Made by a program: the position numbers and the translations under genes
Shown: one piece after another, positions 53,332-61,914 of the stretch
How the letters are laid out: the number at the start of each line of letters is the position of its first letter
How positions within the stretch are numbered: the first letter of the stretch is position 1
From: Actinomadura citrea
GTDB lineage: Bacteria > Actinomycetota > Actinomycetes > Streptosporangiales > Streptosporangiaceae
Length of the DNA: 64,000 nucleotides
Reading direction: 5' to 3'
NCBI RefSeq assembly: GCF_013409045.1
Contig: NZ_JACCBT010000001.1
Span: 6,014,001 to 6,078,000 of the forward strand
The notes under the pieces: model-generated
What the model was told of the DNA's origin: nothing
Databases searched by the model: none
Seen by the model: the letters and a program-made list of their open reading frames with translations, nothing else

Positions 53332-54576
53332 ATGACCGAGGCGGCCCCCTCCGCCGGCTCCGAGCTGTGCGCGCCCCCTCCGGCCGGCCGCAGGCCGGTG
53401 CTGGTCCTCGTGCTGGGCGCGCTGACGGCGATGGCGCCGCTGTCGATCGACATGTACCTGCCGGCGCTGCCCCGGTTGTCGGCGGACCTGTCCACGGGCG
53501 CCGTGCAGGCGCAGCTCACGCTGACCGCGTGCGTCGTCGGCCTCGCCGTCGGGCAGGCGGTCGCCGGGCCGCTGAGCGACAGGCTCGGCCGCCGCCGCCC
53601 GCTGCTGGCCGGTCTCGCCGCCTACACCGCGGCGTCGCTGCTGTGCGTCGCGGCGCCGAGCGTGGAGACCCTCATCGCGCTGCGGCTGGTGCAGGGCGCC
53701 GCGGGGGCGGCCGGGATCGTGATCGCGCGGGCGATCGTCCGGGACCTGTACGACGGCGTCGCCGCGGCCCGGTTCTTCTCGGTGCTGATGCTGGTGAACG
53801 GGTCGGCGCCGATCCTGGCGCCCGTCCTCGGCGGCCAGTTGCTGCGGGTCGTGCCGTGGCCGGGCGTGTTCGCCGTCCTCGCGGCGATCGGCGTGGCGCT
53901 GTTCCTCGGGTCGCTGCTCGGGCTGGCGGAGACGCTGCCGCCCGGACGGCGCGAGACGGGCGGGCTGCGGGCGACGGCCGCCGCATGCCGGACGCTCGTC
54001 CGGGACCGCGCCTTCACCGGATACGGACTGGCGATCGGCTTCTCGTTCGCGGCGCTGTTCACCTACATCTCGGGATCGCCGTTCGTGCTGCAGGACATCT
54101 ACGGGATGTCGCCGCAGGGGTTCGGCATCGCCTTCGGCGTCAACTCCCTCGGCATCGTGGCGGCGGGGCAGGCGGGCGCGGCGCTCGCCGGGCGGGTCGC
54201 GCTGACCCGGCTGCTGGCCGCCGGGCTCGCCGTCGTCGCCGCGGGCGGGGCGGTCCTGGTGGCCGCGGTCCTGGCCGGGTGGGGGCTCGGCGGGGTGCTG
54301 CCGGGCCTGTTCCTGGTCGCGTCGGGGCAGGGGCTGATCGGCCCGAACGCCACCGCCCTGGCGCTGGCGGGACGCCCGCCGCGGATGGCCGGGACGGCGT
54401 CGGCGCTGCTCGGGGTGGCCCAGTTCGCGCTGGGCGGCGCCGCCGCCCCGCTGGCCGGCGTCGCGGGGCCGGGCACCGCCGTCCCGATGGCCGTGACCAT
54501 CGCCGCACTGGCGGTCCTCGCCGCGGCCGTCACCGCGGTCGCCGCCCGGACCCCGGAGGGCGTGGCGCGGCCCTGA
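53332..54576 (+). CDS. Bcr/CflA-type MFS drug transporter
   Basis: 414 residues with 12 predicted membrane helices. The Bcr/CflA hallmarks are seen: MAPLSIDMYLPALPRLSADL in helix 1, GPLSDRLGRRRPLL as the loop 2-3 motif near 85, and LRLVQGAAGAAGIVIARAIVRDLYDG in helix 4. The family exports chloramphenicol, bicyclomycin, sulfonamides or dipeptides by proton antiport. It is co-transcribed with the RutE-like gene and convergent with a TetR gene. It lies over 20 kb from the NRPS genes, so a role in peptide export is only a possibility. Confidence 0.92.
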   Translation: MTEAAPSAGSELCAPPPAGRRPVLVLVLGALTAMAPLSIDMYLPALPRLSADLSTGAVQAQLTLTACVVGLAVGQAVAGPLSDRLGRRRPLLAGLAAYTAASLLCVAAPSVETLIALRLVQGAAGAAGIVIARAIVRDLYDGVAAARFFSVLMLVNGSAPILAPVLGGQLLRVVPWPGVFAVLAAIGVALFLGSLLGLAETLPPGRRETGGLRATAAACRTLVRDRAFTGYGLAIGFSFAALFTYISGSPFVLQDIYGMSPQGFGIAFGVNSLGIVAAGQAGAALAGRVALTRLLAAGLAVVAAGGAVLVAAVLAGWGLGGVLPGLFLVASGQGLIGPNATALALAGRPPRMAGTASALLGVAQFALGGAAAPLAGVAGPGTAVPMAVTIAALAVLAAAVTAVAARTPEGVARP

Positions 54577-54597
54577 CGCCGCGTCCCGCCGGCACCG

Positions 54598-55233
54598 TCA
54601 GGCCGTGGGCCGGTCCAGGGCGTCGAGGATGAACCCGGCGACCTCGTCGGCGAGCCGGGCGGCGGGCTTGGGGCCGTTCGCGCGGTACCAGGACGGCATC
54701 TGGTTGACCATGCCGAGCGCGACGATCGTGATCGTCTCGGCGGGGGTCCCGGTGCCGAACACGCCGTCCCGCTGGCCCTGCTCGATGAGGCCCCGGAACG
54801 TCACGTGGTAGCGGCGGCGGTCGGCGCGGACCGAGCGCATCCGGGCGTGGTCCAGCCGGTGCATCTCGCGTGCGAACACCTTCGCCTCGTCGATGTGCTC
54901 GGCGGTGCTGCGGATCAGGCCGGTCAGCACCGCGTGGACGGCCTCGCGCGGCGGCAGCCCCCGCGCCAGCACGGCGCCGAGGTCGGCGAGCTGGCGGGCG
55001 ATCAGCGAATGGTAGATCTCGTAGAGCAGGTCGTCCTTGGAGTCGAAGTAGTGGTACAGCGCGCCCTTGGTGACCTCGGCGGCCTCCACGACGCTCTGCA
55101 CGGGCGTCCCGTCGAAGCCGCGCTCGGCGAACAGCCGCAGCGCCGCGTCCAGGATCCGCCGCTCGACCTCGCTCTGCCGGACGGGCGCCGTGGACTCCGG
55201 CACCGGGCCGGGCATCGACTCGGCCTGCGTCAC
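54598..55233 (-). CDS. TetR-family regulator
   Basis: 211 residues. The helix-turn-helix is near 45-65 (VQSVVEAAEVTKGALYHYFDSKDDLL), followed by the ligand-binding helical part with REMHRLDHARMRSV, as in TetR_C members that control acyl-CoA genes. The GTG at 55233 has GGAGG 7 bases upstream. It is divergent from the phosphotriesterase-like gene, and a perfect 14-bp palindrome lies between them, so it most likely represses both genes. Confidence 0.9.
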   Translation of the reverse strand: MTQAESMPGPVPESTAPVRQSEVERRILDAALRLFAERGFDGTPVQSVVEAAEVTKGALYHYFDSKDDLLYEIYHSLIARQLADLGAVLARGLPPREAVHAVLTGLIRSTAEHIDEAKVFAREMHRLDHARMRSVRADRRRYHVTFRGLIEQGQRDGVFGTGTPAETITIVALGMVNQMPSWYRANGPKPAARLADEVAGFILDALDRPTA

Positions 55234-55295
55234 CTGCGCACCTCCTTCGCGCGCCGCATTGACTCCGGTGTGCCCCGCGCTCTAGCTTGCCAGAA

Positions 55296-55309
55296 ACCGA
55301 CCGGTCGGT
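55296..55309. promoter_or_regulatory. Perfect TetR-type operator
   Basis: ACCGACCGGTCGGT is an uninterrupted 14-bp palindrome in the 137-bp divergent region. The ACCGACCGGTCGGT form is typical of operators of one TetR subgroup in actinobacteria. It lies 63 bp before the regulator start and 62 bp before the phosphotriesterase-like gene, so it can control both. Confidence 0.85.
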
Positions 55310-55370
55310 ATGCCCCCCCCGACGGGCCAGTATCGCACCCGCAGCAGCACCGCGCACCGCAGGAGAATCG

Positions 55371-56351
55371 ATGCCCGCAGTTGAGACCGTCCGCGGCCCC
55401 GTCGACGCCACCGCCCTCGGGCGCACGCTGATGCACGAGCACGTCTTCGTGCTCGGCACCGAGAACGTCCAGAACTACGGCGCGGGCGACTGGTGGGACG
55501 AGGAGGAGAAGGTCGCCGATGCGGTCGGCAAGCTGCGCGAGCTGGCCGGGCTCGGCGTCACCACCATCGCCGACCCCACGGTGTGGGGGCTCGGCCGCTA
55601 CCTCCCGCGGATCCAGCGGGTCAACGAGCAGGTGCCGGAGCTCAACATCATCGTGGCGACGGGCATCTACACCTACAACGACGTGCCGTTCCAGTTCCAC
55701 CACCGGGGTCCCGGCACGCTGGTGGACGAGGGCCCCGACCCCATGATCGCCGACTTCACCCGGGACCTGACCGAGGGCGTCGCCGGGACGGGGGTCAGGG
55801 CCGCCTTCCTCAAGTGCGCCGTGGACGCCCCGGGCCTCACCCCCGGCGTCGAGCGGGTGCTGCGGGCCGTCGCCGCGACGCACCGGGAGACGGGCGCGCC
55901 GGTCACCGTGCACACCGAGAGCTCGATCCACGCGGGCCGGACGGTCGTGGACCTGCTCGGCAAGGAGGGCGTGGACCTCGCCAAGGTCGTCGTGGGGCAC
56001 GCGGGCGACAGCAACGACCTGGACTACCTGATGGAACTGGCCGACACCGGCGCGATCCTCGGCATGGACCGCTTCGGCCTCGACATCATCAACCCGACCG
56101 CGGAGCGGGTCGCCACCGTGGCGGCCCTGTGCGAGCGGGGCTACGCCGACCGGATGGTCCTCAGCCACGACGCGTCCTGCTTCATCGACTGGTTCGGCCC
56201 CGACCCCGCGACGGTGCCCGCGATGCAGCCGAACTGGCACTACCGGCACATCAGCGAGGACGTCCTGCCCGCCCTGCGCGCCGCCGGCGTCTCCGACGCG
56301 CGGATCGACCAGATGCTCGTGGAGAACCCCCGCCGCTACTTCACCCGCTGA
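55371..56351 (+). CDS. Phosphotriesterase-related metal hydrolase
   Basis: 326 residues of the amidohydrolase barrel. Metal ligands are visible in order: MHEH (His22, His24), a lysine in FLKCAVD near 148 (the carboxylated bridging residue), VTVHTESS near 181, VVGHAGD near 209 and LSHDAS near 267. Relatives are phosphotriesterases and lactonases; members in actinobacteria often hydrolyse lactones. The ATG at 55371 has AGGAGA 4 bases upstream. It is divergent from its probable TetR regulator. The natural substrate is unknown. Confidence 0.9.
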   Translation: MPAVETVRGPVDATALGRTLMHEHVFVLGTENVQNYGAGDWWDEEEKVADAVGKLRELAGLGVTTIADPTVWGLGRYLPRIQRVNEQVPELNIIVATGIYTYNDVPFQFHHRGPGTLVDEGPDPMIADFTRDLTEGVAGTGVRAAFLKCAVDAPGLTPGVERVLRAVAATHRETGAPVTVHTESSIHAGRTVVDLLGKEGVDLAKVVVGHAGDSNDLDYLMELADTGAILGMDRFGLDIINPTAERVATVAALCERGYADRMVLSHDASCFIDWFGPDPATVPAMQPNWHYRHISEDVLPALRAAGVSDARIDQMLVENPRRYFTR

Positions 56352-56357
56352 GCCCCG

Positions 56358-56380
56358 GCCGGCGCCGGCCCGACGCCGGC
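56358..56380 (+). terminator. Possible hairpin after the phosphotriesterase gene
   Basis: GCCGGCG (56358-56364) pairs with CGCCGGC (56374-56380) around a 9-base loop, 6 bases past the stop codon. A second palindrome CCCGA-AA-TCGGG (56411-56422) follows and could belong to the control of the next gene. Confidence 0.45.
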
Positions 56381-56457
56381 GCGATGTCCCCCCTTACGTC
56401 GGACTAATCCCCCGAAATCGGGAATCATGGGAGGAACCTGCGGGAGGAGGCATCCAG

Positions 56458-57543
56458 GTGAGCGAGGACTCCGGGCGCCGCCGCGCCCGCGCCGCGATCC
56501 CGTTGCTGCTGGTGGCGCTCCTGGCCCTCCTCGCCCCCGGCTGCCGGGTCGTGGAGAGCGGCACCCCGCAGGACGTCCCGCCGTCCGTCACGGCGAGCCG
56601 CCACAAGCACGCCAAGCCCAGCGGGCGCCGGCCCGGCGTGGTCAACATCGAGACCGAGCAGACGCTGAACGGCACCCGCGCCGCCGGGACGGGCATCGTG
56701 CTCACCGCGTCCGGCCTCGTGCTGACCAACAACCACGTCATCCAGGGCGCCACCGCGATCAAGGGGACGGACGTCGACAACCGCCGCGGCTACACCGCGG
56801 AGGTCGTGGGCTACGACCGGGCGGGCGACATCGCGGTGATCCGGCTCTCCGGCGCGACCCGGCTGAAGACCGCCGCGTTCGCCTCCGCGGGCGGCGTCGC
56901 GGTCGGCGACGCGGTCACCGCCGTCGGCAACGCGGGCGGCAAGGGCGGCATGCCGTCGGTCGTCACCGGCAAGGTCACCGCGCTGGGGCAGTCCGTCACC
57001 GCGCGCGACGACAGCAACGGCACCTCCGAGCGGCTCACCGGGCTGCTCGAGACGAACGCGCCGATCCGGCCGGGCGACTCCGGCGGGCCGCTGCTCGACA
57101 CCTCCGGCAAGGTCATCGGCATCAACACCGCGGCGTCCTCCGGTTTCTCGGTGAAGGGCGCCGAGAAGCGCAGGGACCACCGGGGCTACGCCATCCCGTC
57201 CGACCGGGCGCTGGAGACCGCGCGGCAGATCCAGCGCGGCGAGGCGTCCTCGACCGTGCACATCGGCCGCACCGCCATGCTCGGCGTCAAGGTCCGCCCG
57301 AACGGCCGCTCCCCCGGCGCGCTGGTCGCCGAGCTCGTGCCCGGCTCCCCCGCCGAGGCCGCCGGGGTCCCCGTCGGCGGCGTCATCGTCGCCTTCGGCG
57401 ACGCCGCGGTCGACACCCCGTCCGCCCTCACGACCCTGATGCTGGCCCGCCATCCGGGCGACGCCGTCCGGATCGAGTGGACGACGAGCCAGGGCGACCG
57501 CAGGACGGGCACCGTCCACCTGACGGAAGGCCCGCCCCAGTAA
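56458..57543 (+). CDS. Secreted trypsin-like protease with PDZ domain (HtrA type)
   Basis: 361 residues. A basic N-terminus and hydrophobic segment 14-26 form a signal peptide; APGC with Cys29 could be a poor lipobox, so it is secreted and perhaps lipid-anchored. The trypsin-fold domain has the triad His in NNHV near 97, Asp in DIAVIRL near 124 and Ser in GDSGGP near 207. A PDZ domain follows from about 280 (LGVKV, then GSPAEAAGVPVGGVIVAFGD). HtrA-like proteases handle misfolded envelope proteins. The GTG has GGGAGGAGG 7 bases upstream. It is transcribed with or just before the molybdoenzyme gene. Confidence 0.9.
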   Translation: MSEDSGRRRARAAIPLLLVALLALLAPGCRVVESGTPQDVPPSVTASRHKHAKPSGRRPGVVNIETEQTLNGTRAAGTGIVLTASGLVLTNNHVIQGATAIKGTDVDNRRGYTAEVVGYDRAGDIAVIRLSGATRLKTAAFASAGGVAVGDAVTAVGNAGGKGGMPSVVTGKVTALGQSVTARDDSNGTSERLTGLLETNAPIRPGDSGGPLLDTSGKVIGINTAASSGFSVKGAEKRRDHRGYAIPSDRALETARQIQRGEASSTVHIGRTAMLGVKVRPNGRSPGALVAELVPGSPAEAAGVPVGGVIVAFGDAAVDTPSALTTLMLARHPGDAVRIEWTTSQGDRRTGTVHLTEGPPQ

Positions 57544-57605
57544 CGCGCCGGACCGGCGCCGGCGTGCGACAGTGGGATCGCCGCCCGACCACGAGGATGT
57601 GCCCT

Positions 57606-59900
57606 ATGACGCGCAAGGCGCCCGCCGACGACTCCGACGACGCCGATCTGGAGGTCTCGAAGCCGAAGACCTGGGCGGCGGGCGTTCCCGGAGTGACGGC
57701 CGCGCTGCGCCACTCCTACGCGCAGATGGGCGTGCGGCGGACGGCGCTGACGCTGCTGCGCGTCAACCAGAAGCAGGGGTTCGACTGCCCGGGCTGCGCC
57801 TGGCCGGAGGGCGACCACCGGCACGCGGCCGAGTTCTGCGAGAACGGCGCGAAGGCCGTCGCGGAGGAGGCGACGGCGCGGCGCGTCACCCGGGAGTTCT
57901 TCGCCGAGCACGGCGTCGAGGAACTGGCCGGGCGGTCCGACCACTGGCTCGGGCAGCAGGGGCGGCTGACCGAGCCGATGGTGAAGCGCGCCGGGTCCGG
58001 GCACTACGAGCCGGTGTCGTGGGATGAGGCGTTCGGCCTGCTGGCGTCCGAGCTGAACGCCCTGGACTCGCCGGACGAGGCCGTCTTCTACACCTCCGGG
58101 CGGACGAGCAACGAGGCCGCGTTCGCCTACCAGCTGTTCGCGCGGGCGTTCGGCACGAACAACATGCCCGACTGCAGCAACATGTGCCACGAGTCGTCCG
58201 GGTCCGCGCTGAGCGAGACGATCGGCATCGGCAAGGGCTCGGTCCTGCTGGAGGACCTCTACCGGGCCGACCTCGTCTTCGTCGTCGGCCAGAACCCGGG
58301 GACGAACCACCCGCGGATGCTGTCGGCGCTGGAGCGGGCGAAGGAGGAGGGCGCCCGCGTCATCGCCGTCAACCCGCTGCCCGAGGCGGGGCTGATGCGG
58401 TTCAAGAACCCGCAGCGCGCCTCCGGCATGGCCGGGCGGGGCACGGTGCTCGCCGACCGGTTCCTGCAGATCCGGCTGAACGGCGACCTCGCGCTGTTCC
58501 AGGCCCTCAACCGGATGCTGCTGGAGTCGGACGCGCCGGGCGCCCTCGACCGGGAGTTCCTCGACGCTCACGCGCACGGCTTCGCGGCGTTCCGCGAGCA
58601 CGCCCTCGGCCTGGACTGGGACGACGTGCTGGAGGCGACCGGCCTCACCCGCGAGGAGATCACCGCGACGCTGGGCGACGTCCTCACCGCCGAGCGGATC
58701 GTCGTCTGCTGGGCGATGGGCCTCACCCAGCACCGCAACTCCGTGCCGACGATCCGCGAGATCGTCAACTTCCTGCTGCTGCGCGGCAACATCGGCCGGC
58801 CCGGCGCGGGCGTCTGCCCGGTGCGCGGTCACTCCAACGTGCAGGGCGACCGGACGATGGGCATCTGGGAGCGGCCGAAGCCCGCCTTCCTGGACGCCCT
58901 CGCCGCCGAGTTCGGGTTCGAGCCGCCCCGCGAGCACGGGCTGGACACCGTCGAGGCGATCCGCGCCATGCGCGACGGCAGGGCGAAGGTGTTCCTCGGC
59001 ATGGGCGGCAACTTCGTCCGCGCCACCCCCGACTCGGCCGTGACGGAGGCGGCCCTGCGCGGCTGCCGGCTGACCGCGCAGGTGTCGACCAAGCTCAACC
59101 GCTCGCACGCGGTGACCGGCGAGGTGGCGCTGATCCTCCCGACGCTCGGCCGCACCGAGCGCGACGTGCGGGAGACGGGGCCGCAGATCGTCTCCGTCGA
59201 GGACTCGATGGGCATGGTGCACGCCTCGCGCGGCCGCCTGGCCCCGGCGTCGAGGCACCTGCTCTCGGAGGTGGCGATCGTCTGCCGGCTCGCCAGGGCG
59301 GCGCTGCCCGGCTCGGGCATCGGCTGGGAGGCGATGGAGCGCGACTACGACGTGATCCGCGACCACGTCTCCCGGGTCGTCCCCGGCTTCGAGGGCTTCA
59401 ACGCCCGCCTCCGCGAGCCCGGCGGCTTCACCCTCCCCCACGCGCCCCGCGACGAGCGCAGGTTCCCGACGGCGACCGGCAAGGCCAACCTCACGGTGAA
59501 CGAACTGGAGGTCCTGCGGGTCCCCGAGGGGCGGCTGCTGCTGCAGACGATCCGGAGCCACGACCAGTACAACACCACCGTCTACGGCCTGGACGACCGC
59601 TACCGGGGCATCAAGGCGGGACGCCGCGTCGTCCTCGTCAACCCCGCCGACCTGGCCCGCCTCGGCATCGCCGACGGCGCGATCGTCGACCTCGTCTCGG
59701 AGTGGCCGGACCGCGCCGAGCGCCGCGCCCCCGCCTTCCGGGCCGTCTCCTACCCGACCGCGCCGGGCTGCGCGGCGGCCTACTTCCCGGAGACGAACGT
59801 CCTGGTCCCGCTCGACAGCACCGCCGAGATCAGCAACACCCCCACGTCCAAGTCCGTCGTCGTCCGCCTGGAGCCGGCGTCCGGAGGCCCAGGCGCGTGA
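57606..59900 (+). CDS. FdhF/YdeP-like molybdopterin oxidoreductase
   Basis: 764 residues, typical of the Fdhalpha-like (TIGR01701 / YdeP) group of molybdopterin bis-guanine dinucleotide enzymes. Features: an N-terminal DCPGCAWP with Cys61/Cys64, YTSGRTSNEAAF near 160, NMCHESSG near 194 in the region of the metal ligand, FVVGQNPGTNHPRML near 225, LLLRGNIGRPGAGVCPVRGHSNVQGDRTMG near 390-420 and a C-terminal cofactor-binding domain. The relatives are linked to formate metabolism or acid resistance, but activity is not proven for this branch. The ATG at 57606 fits the family start. It probably acts in the cytoplasm, as no Tat signal is seen. Confidence 0.9.
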   Translation: MTRKAPADDSDDADLEVSKPKTWAAGVPGVTAALRHSYAQMGVRRTALTLLRVNQKQGFDCPGCAWPEGDHRHAAEFCENGAKAVAEEATARRVTREFFAEHGVEELAGRSDHWLGQQGRLTEPMVKRAGSGHYEPVSWDEAFGLLASELNALDSPDEAVFYTSGRTSNEAAFAYQLFARAFGTNNMPDCSNMCHESSGSALSETIGIGKGSVLLEDLYRADLVFVVGQNPGTNHPRMLSALERAKEEGARVIAVNPLPEAGLMRFKNPQRASGMAGRGTVLADRFLQIRLNGDLALFQALNRMLLESDAPGALDREFLDAHAHGFAAFREHALGLDWDDVLEATGLTREEITATLGDVLTAERIVVCWAMGLTQHRNSVPTIREIVNFLLLRGNIGRPGAGVCPVRGHSNVQGDRTMGIWERPKPAFLDALAAEFGFEPPREHGLDTVEAIRAMRDGRAKVFLGMGGNFVRATPDSAVTEAALRGCRLTAQVSTKLNRSHAVTGEVALILPTLGRTERDVRETGPQIVSVEDSMGMVHASRGRLAPASRHLLSEVAIVCRLARAALPGSGIGWEAMERDYDVIRDHVSRVVPGFEGFNARLREPGGFTLPHAPRDERRFPTATGKANLTVNELEVLRVPEGRLLLQTIRSHDQYNTTVYGLDDRYRGIKAGRRVVLVNPADLARLGIADGAIVDLVSEWPDRAERRAPAFRAVSYPTAPGCAAAYFPETNVLVPLDSTAEISNTPTSKSVVVRLEPASGGPGA

Positions 59901-59943
59901 TCATGCTTCTCCTGAACGCGACGTAGCCCGACCGCACATGTCC

Positions 59944-59949
59944 TAGGGT
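59944..59949 (+). promoter_or_regulatory. -10 element for a leaderless start
   Basis: TAGGGT lies 6 bases before the ATG at 59956, the spacing found when transcription starts at the first base of the start codon. No ribosome site precedes that ATG, which fits a leaderless mRNA. No clear -35 is visible. Confidence 0.5.
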
Positions 59950-59955
59950 CGCCGG

Positions 59956-60237
59956 ATGGACGCCTTCAGTGACGCTCTGCTCGATCTGTGCGCTCCGCAC
60001 CTGGGCTGGGCCATCGAACAGTTCGACGTCTTCTGTTCCGTCCTCCCGGAGGGGGCCGTCCGGATCGACGCCGGCACCGGCGTCGCCCGCGTCGGGGACC
60101 TGGAGCTGCGTGCCGACCTGCTGGGAACCTATGCCGAGGACGCCACCTTCCAGTGGGCTTGGGCCAAGCGAGTCGCTCTCAGCCACGACGGCACGGTGAA
60201 CCACGCGACCTACGGCCTCCAGGGCACCCTCGCCTAG
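59956..60237 (+). CDS. Short DUF6882-like protein
   Basis: 93 residues. The middle (VRIDAGTGVARVGDLELRADLLGTYAEDATFQWAWA) resembles the DUF6882 core with its LLGT and WxWAW pattern. Family proteins are usually about twice as long, so this is a truncated or reduced member. After WAWA the sequence turns into an unrelated SHDGTVNHATYGLQ tail, suggesting a damaged 3' end. It is probably leaderless. Function unknown. Confidence 0.55.
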   Translation: MDAFSDALLDLCAPHLGWAIEQFDVFCSVLPEGAVRIDAGTGVARVGDLELRADLLGTYAEDATFQWAWAKRVALSHDGTVNHATYGLQGTLA

Positions 60238-60310
60238 GCCACCACGTGCGCGGGCTCACGTCCGGCGCCGCGAGGCTCCGGCCGCCCCTGGCGGCGTCGT
60301 CGCGCTGACG

Positions 60311-60339
60311 TGGTCGTGGCGTGCACGCTGGTCTAGGCT
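60311..60339 (+). promoter_or_regulatory. Promoter of a leaderless DUF1707 gene
   Basis: TAGGCT (60334-60339) stands 6 bases before the ATG at 60346, with a weak -35 (TGGTCG, 60311-60316) at 17-bp spacing. There is no proper ribosome site, consistent with leaderless translation. Confidence 0.5.
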
Positions 60340-60345
60340 CATCGC

Positions 60346-60999
60346 ATGACGAACCTCCCCGAGCATGCCGGAACGCCCGGGCCGCCGGAGATGCGGGCCG
60401 GCGACGCCGACCGCGAGCGGGTCGCGCAGGTGCTGCGCGACGCGGCCGGCGACGGGCGCCTGACGCTCGACGAGCTGGAGGAGCGGCTGGACGCGGTCTA
60501 CTCGGCCAAGACGTACGGGGAACTGGCGCCGATCACCCGTGACCTGCCGGGGCCGGGCGGGGCCATGCCGCCGCTGCCGCTGTCCGGGGCGGACTGGCGG
60601 CCGGTGGAGGGCGCGCCGACCTGGAAGATCGGCATCGGGATCATGAGCGGGTTCCTGCGCTCCGGCGTGTGGAACGTCCCGCGCACGTTCACCGCGTTCG
60701 CGTTCTGGGGCGGCGGCAAGATCGACCTGCGCGAGGCCCGGTTCGACGAGGGCACCGTGACGATCCGGGCCCTGGCGATCATGGGCGGGTTCGAGATCAT
60801 CGTGCCGGACGACATCACCGTGCACGTCAAGGGCCTCGGCATCATGGGCGGCTTCGACCAGCGGGCGAGCGGCCCCGGCGTGCCCGGCTCCCCCACGGTC
60901 GTCGTCAAGGGCCTGGCGTTCTGGGGCGGCGTCGGCGTCAAGCGCCGCAAGTCCGACCGGCAGAAGAAGAAGCGCCGGCGGGAACTCGAAACCGACTAG
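60346..60999 (+). CDS. DUF1707 and LiaF-like domain protein
   Basis: 217 residues. The N-terminal DUF1707 domain spans about 14-66 (MRAGDADRERVAQVLRDAAGDGRLTLDE, with the typical YSAKTYGEL helix). The C-terminal part (about 118-200) is a right-handed beta-helix-like repeat with FWGGGKIDL, IMGGFEII, GIMGGFDQ and FWGGVGVK, as in the LiaF/DUF2154 cell-envelope stress domain. No transmembrane helix is evident. A basic KRRKSDRQKKKRRREL tail ends it. Such proteins are common in actinobacteria and likely sense or buffer envelope signals; the precise role is unknown. Confidence 0.88.
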   Translation: MTNLPEHAGTPGPPEMRAGDADRERVAQVLRDAAGDGRLTLDELEERLDAVYSAKTYGELAPITRDLPGPGGAMPPLPLSGADWRPVEGAPTWKIGIGIMSGFLRSGVWNVPRTFTAFAFWGGGKIDLREARFDEGTVTIRALAIMGGFEIIVPDDITVHVKGLGIMGGFDQRASGPGVPGSPTVVVKGLAFWGGVGVKRRKSDRQKKKRRRELETD

Positions 61000-61080
61000 G
61001 TCCCTGGACCTTCCACCACCCCGAGTACGACCGGACGACCGCTGCCGGAACCGCGCCGCAGGACGCTCGCAGAGCCACGG

Positions 61081-61788
61081 CTAGCCCGCGACGCGGTCCA
61101 GCCATTCGCTGAGCAGGGCCGCCTCCGAGGGGGTCAGGGCGGGCGGCGGGGCGGCGGCCAGCGCGGCCTTCAAGGCCACCGCCTTCAGGGCCACCGCGTG
61201 GGAGGGCGGTGCCGCGTCGGCCTGGGCGGCGTCCTCGACGGTGACGGCCGCCAGGACCGCCTCGCGCGTCCGGACGGACGTGTCCCGGTCCGCGTCCTCG
61301 CCGGCGGGGCTCGCGATCAGTGTGAGGGTCACCCCGACGCCGGCGGAGTGGATGACGCGCGCGGCGGTCTCGACGGGGACCCGGAGCCGTCCCGCGCGCG
61401 CGATGGCCTCGATCAGGCCGAGCAGGATGCGATGCGCCTCGTCCGCGGCGGCGGGGGTGCGGGACGTCCCGTACATCAGGGTGTAGAACGCCGGGTGGGT
61501 GACGCCGTACTCGACGTGCAGGTCCCATCCGCGGCGCAGGTCCTCGATGGGGTCGCCGGTGCTGCCCTGCGCGCGCTTGCTCGCCAGGTACTCCTCGAAC
61601 CCGTGCGCCGCGACGGCGTCGAACAGGCCCTGCTTGTCGCCGAAGTGGTGGTAGAGGGTCGGCGCCCCGACCCCGGCGGCGGTGCAGACGGCCCGCGTCG
61701 AGACGGGCTCGCCGTCCGACTCGGTGAGCAGCCGTGCCGCCGCGCGCACGATCCGGTCCCGCGTGGCGCGGTCCTTCTGAGCAGTCAC
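61081..61788 (-). CDS. TetR-family regulator
   Basis: 235 residues. The N-terminal helix-turn-helix (STRAVCTAAGVGAPTLYHHFGDKQGLFDAV, about 30-60) is followed by a helical ligand domain with HPAFYTLMYGTSRTP near 100 and an Ala/Pro-rich segment near 195-215. The GTG at 61788 sits 7 bases after a TAACAT -10 element, so the mRNA is probably leaderless. It is divergent from the zinc alcohol dehydrogenase gene, which it probably represses. Confidence 0.9.
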   Translation of the reverse strand: MTAQKDRATRDRIVRAAARLLTESDGEPVSTRAVCTAAGVGAPTLYHHFGDKQGLFDAVAAHGFEEYLASKRAQGSTGDPIEDLRRGWDLHVEYGVTHPAFYTLMYGTSRTPAAADEAHRILLGLIEAIARAGRLRVPVETAARVIHSAGVGVTLTLIASPAGEDADRDTSVRTREAVLAAVTVEDAAQADAAPPSHAVALKAVALKAALAAAPPPALTPSEAALLSEWLDRVAG

Positions 61789-61790
61789 AA

Positions 61791-61821
61791 CAACGATGTT
61801 ACAGATATTTCCGAATCGTTG
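61791..61821. promoter_or_regulatory. Operator-like inverted repeat over the TetR promoter
   Basis: CAACGAT (61791-61797) and ATCGTTG (61815-61821) are 7-bp inverted arms around a 17-bp spacer. They bracket the -10 TAACAT (61801-61796, minus strand). TACAAT at 61847-61852 may be the -10 of the rightward gene. The position suits autorepression by the TetR protein. Confidence 0.6.
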
Positions 61822-61914
61822 CTAAGGATGAGCTCTGTAGCGTGACTACAATCCTTCTTATATCAACGCTATGGACGGCCGTGCGGCCGTCACGACACGA
61901 GAGGGGGCGCCGCC

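Noticed and set aside
53332..54576. Bcr/CflA exporter as the exporter of the NRPS peptide
   Set aside because: It is more than 23 kb from the cluster, in another operon with a nitroreductase, and nothing links it to the peptide.
56458..57543. HtrA-like protease as effector of the chaperone-GTPase system
   Set aside because: It is separated by four unrelated genes and has a signal peptide, so it acts outside the cell.
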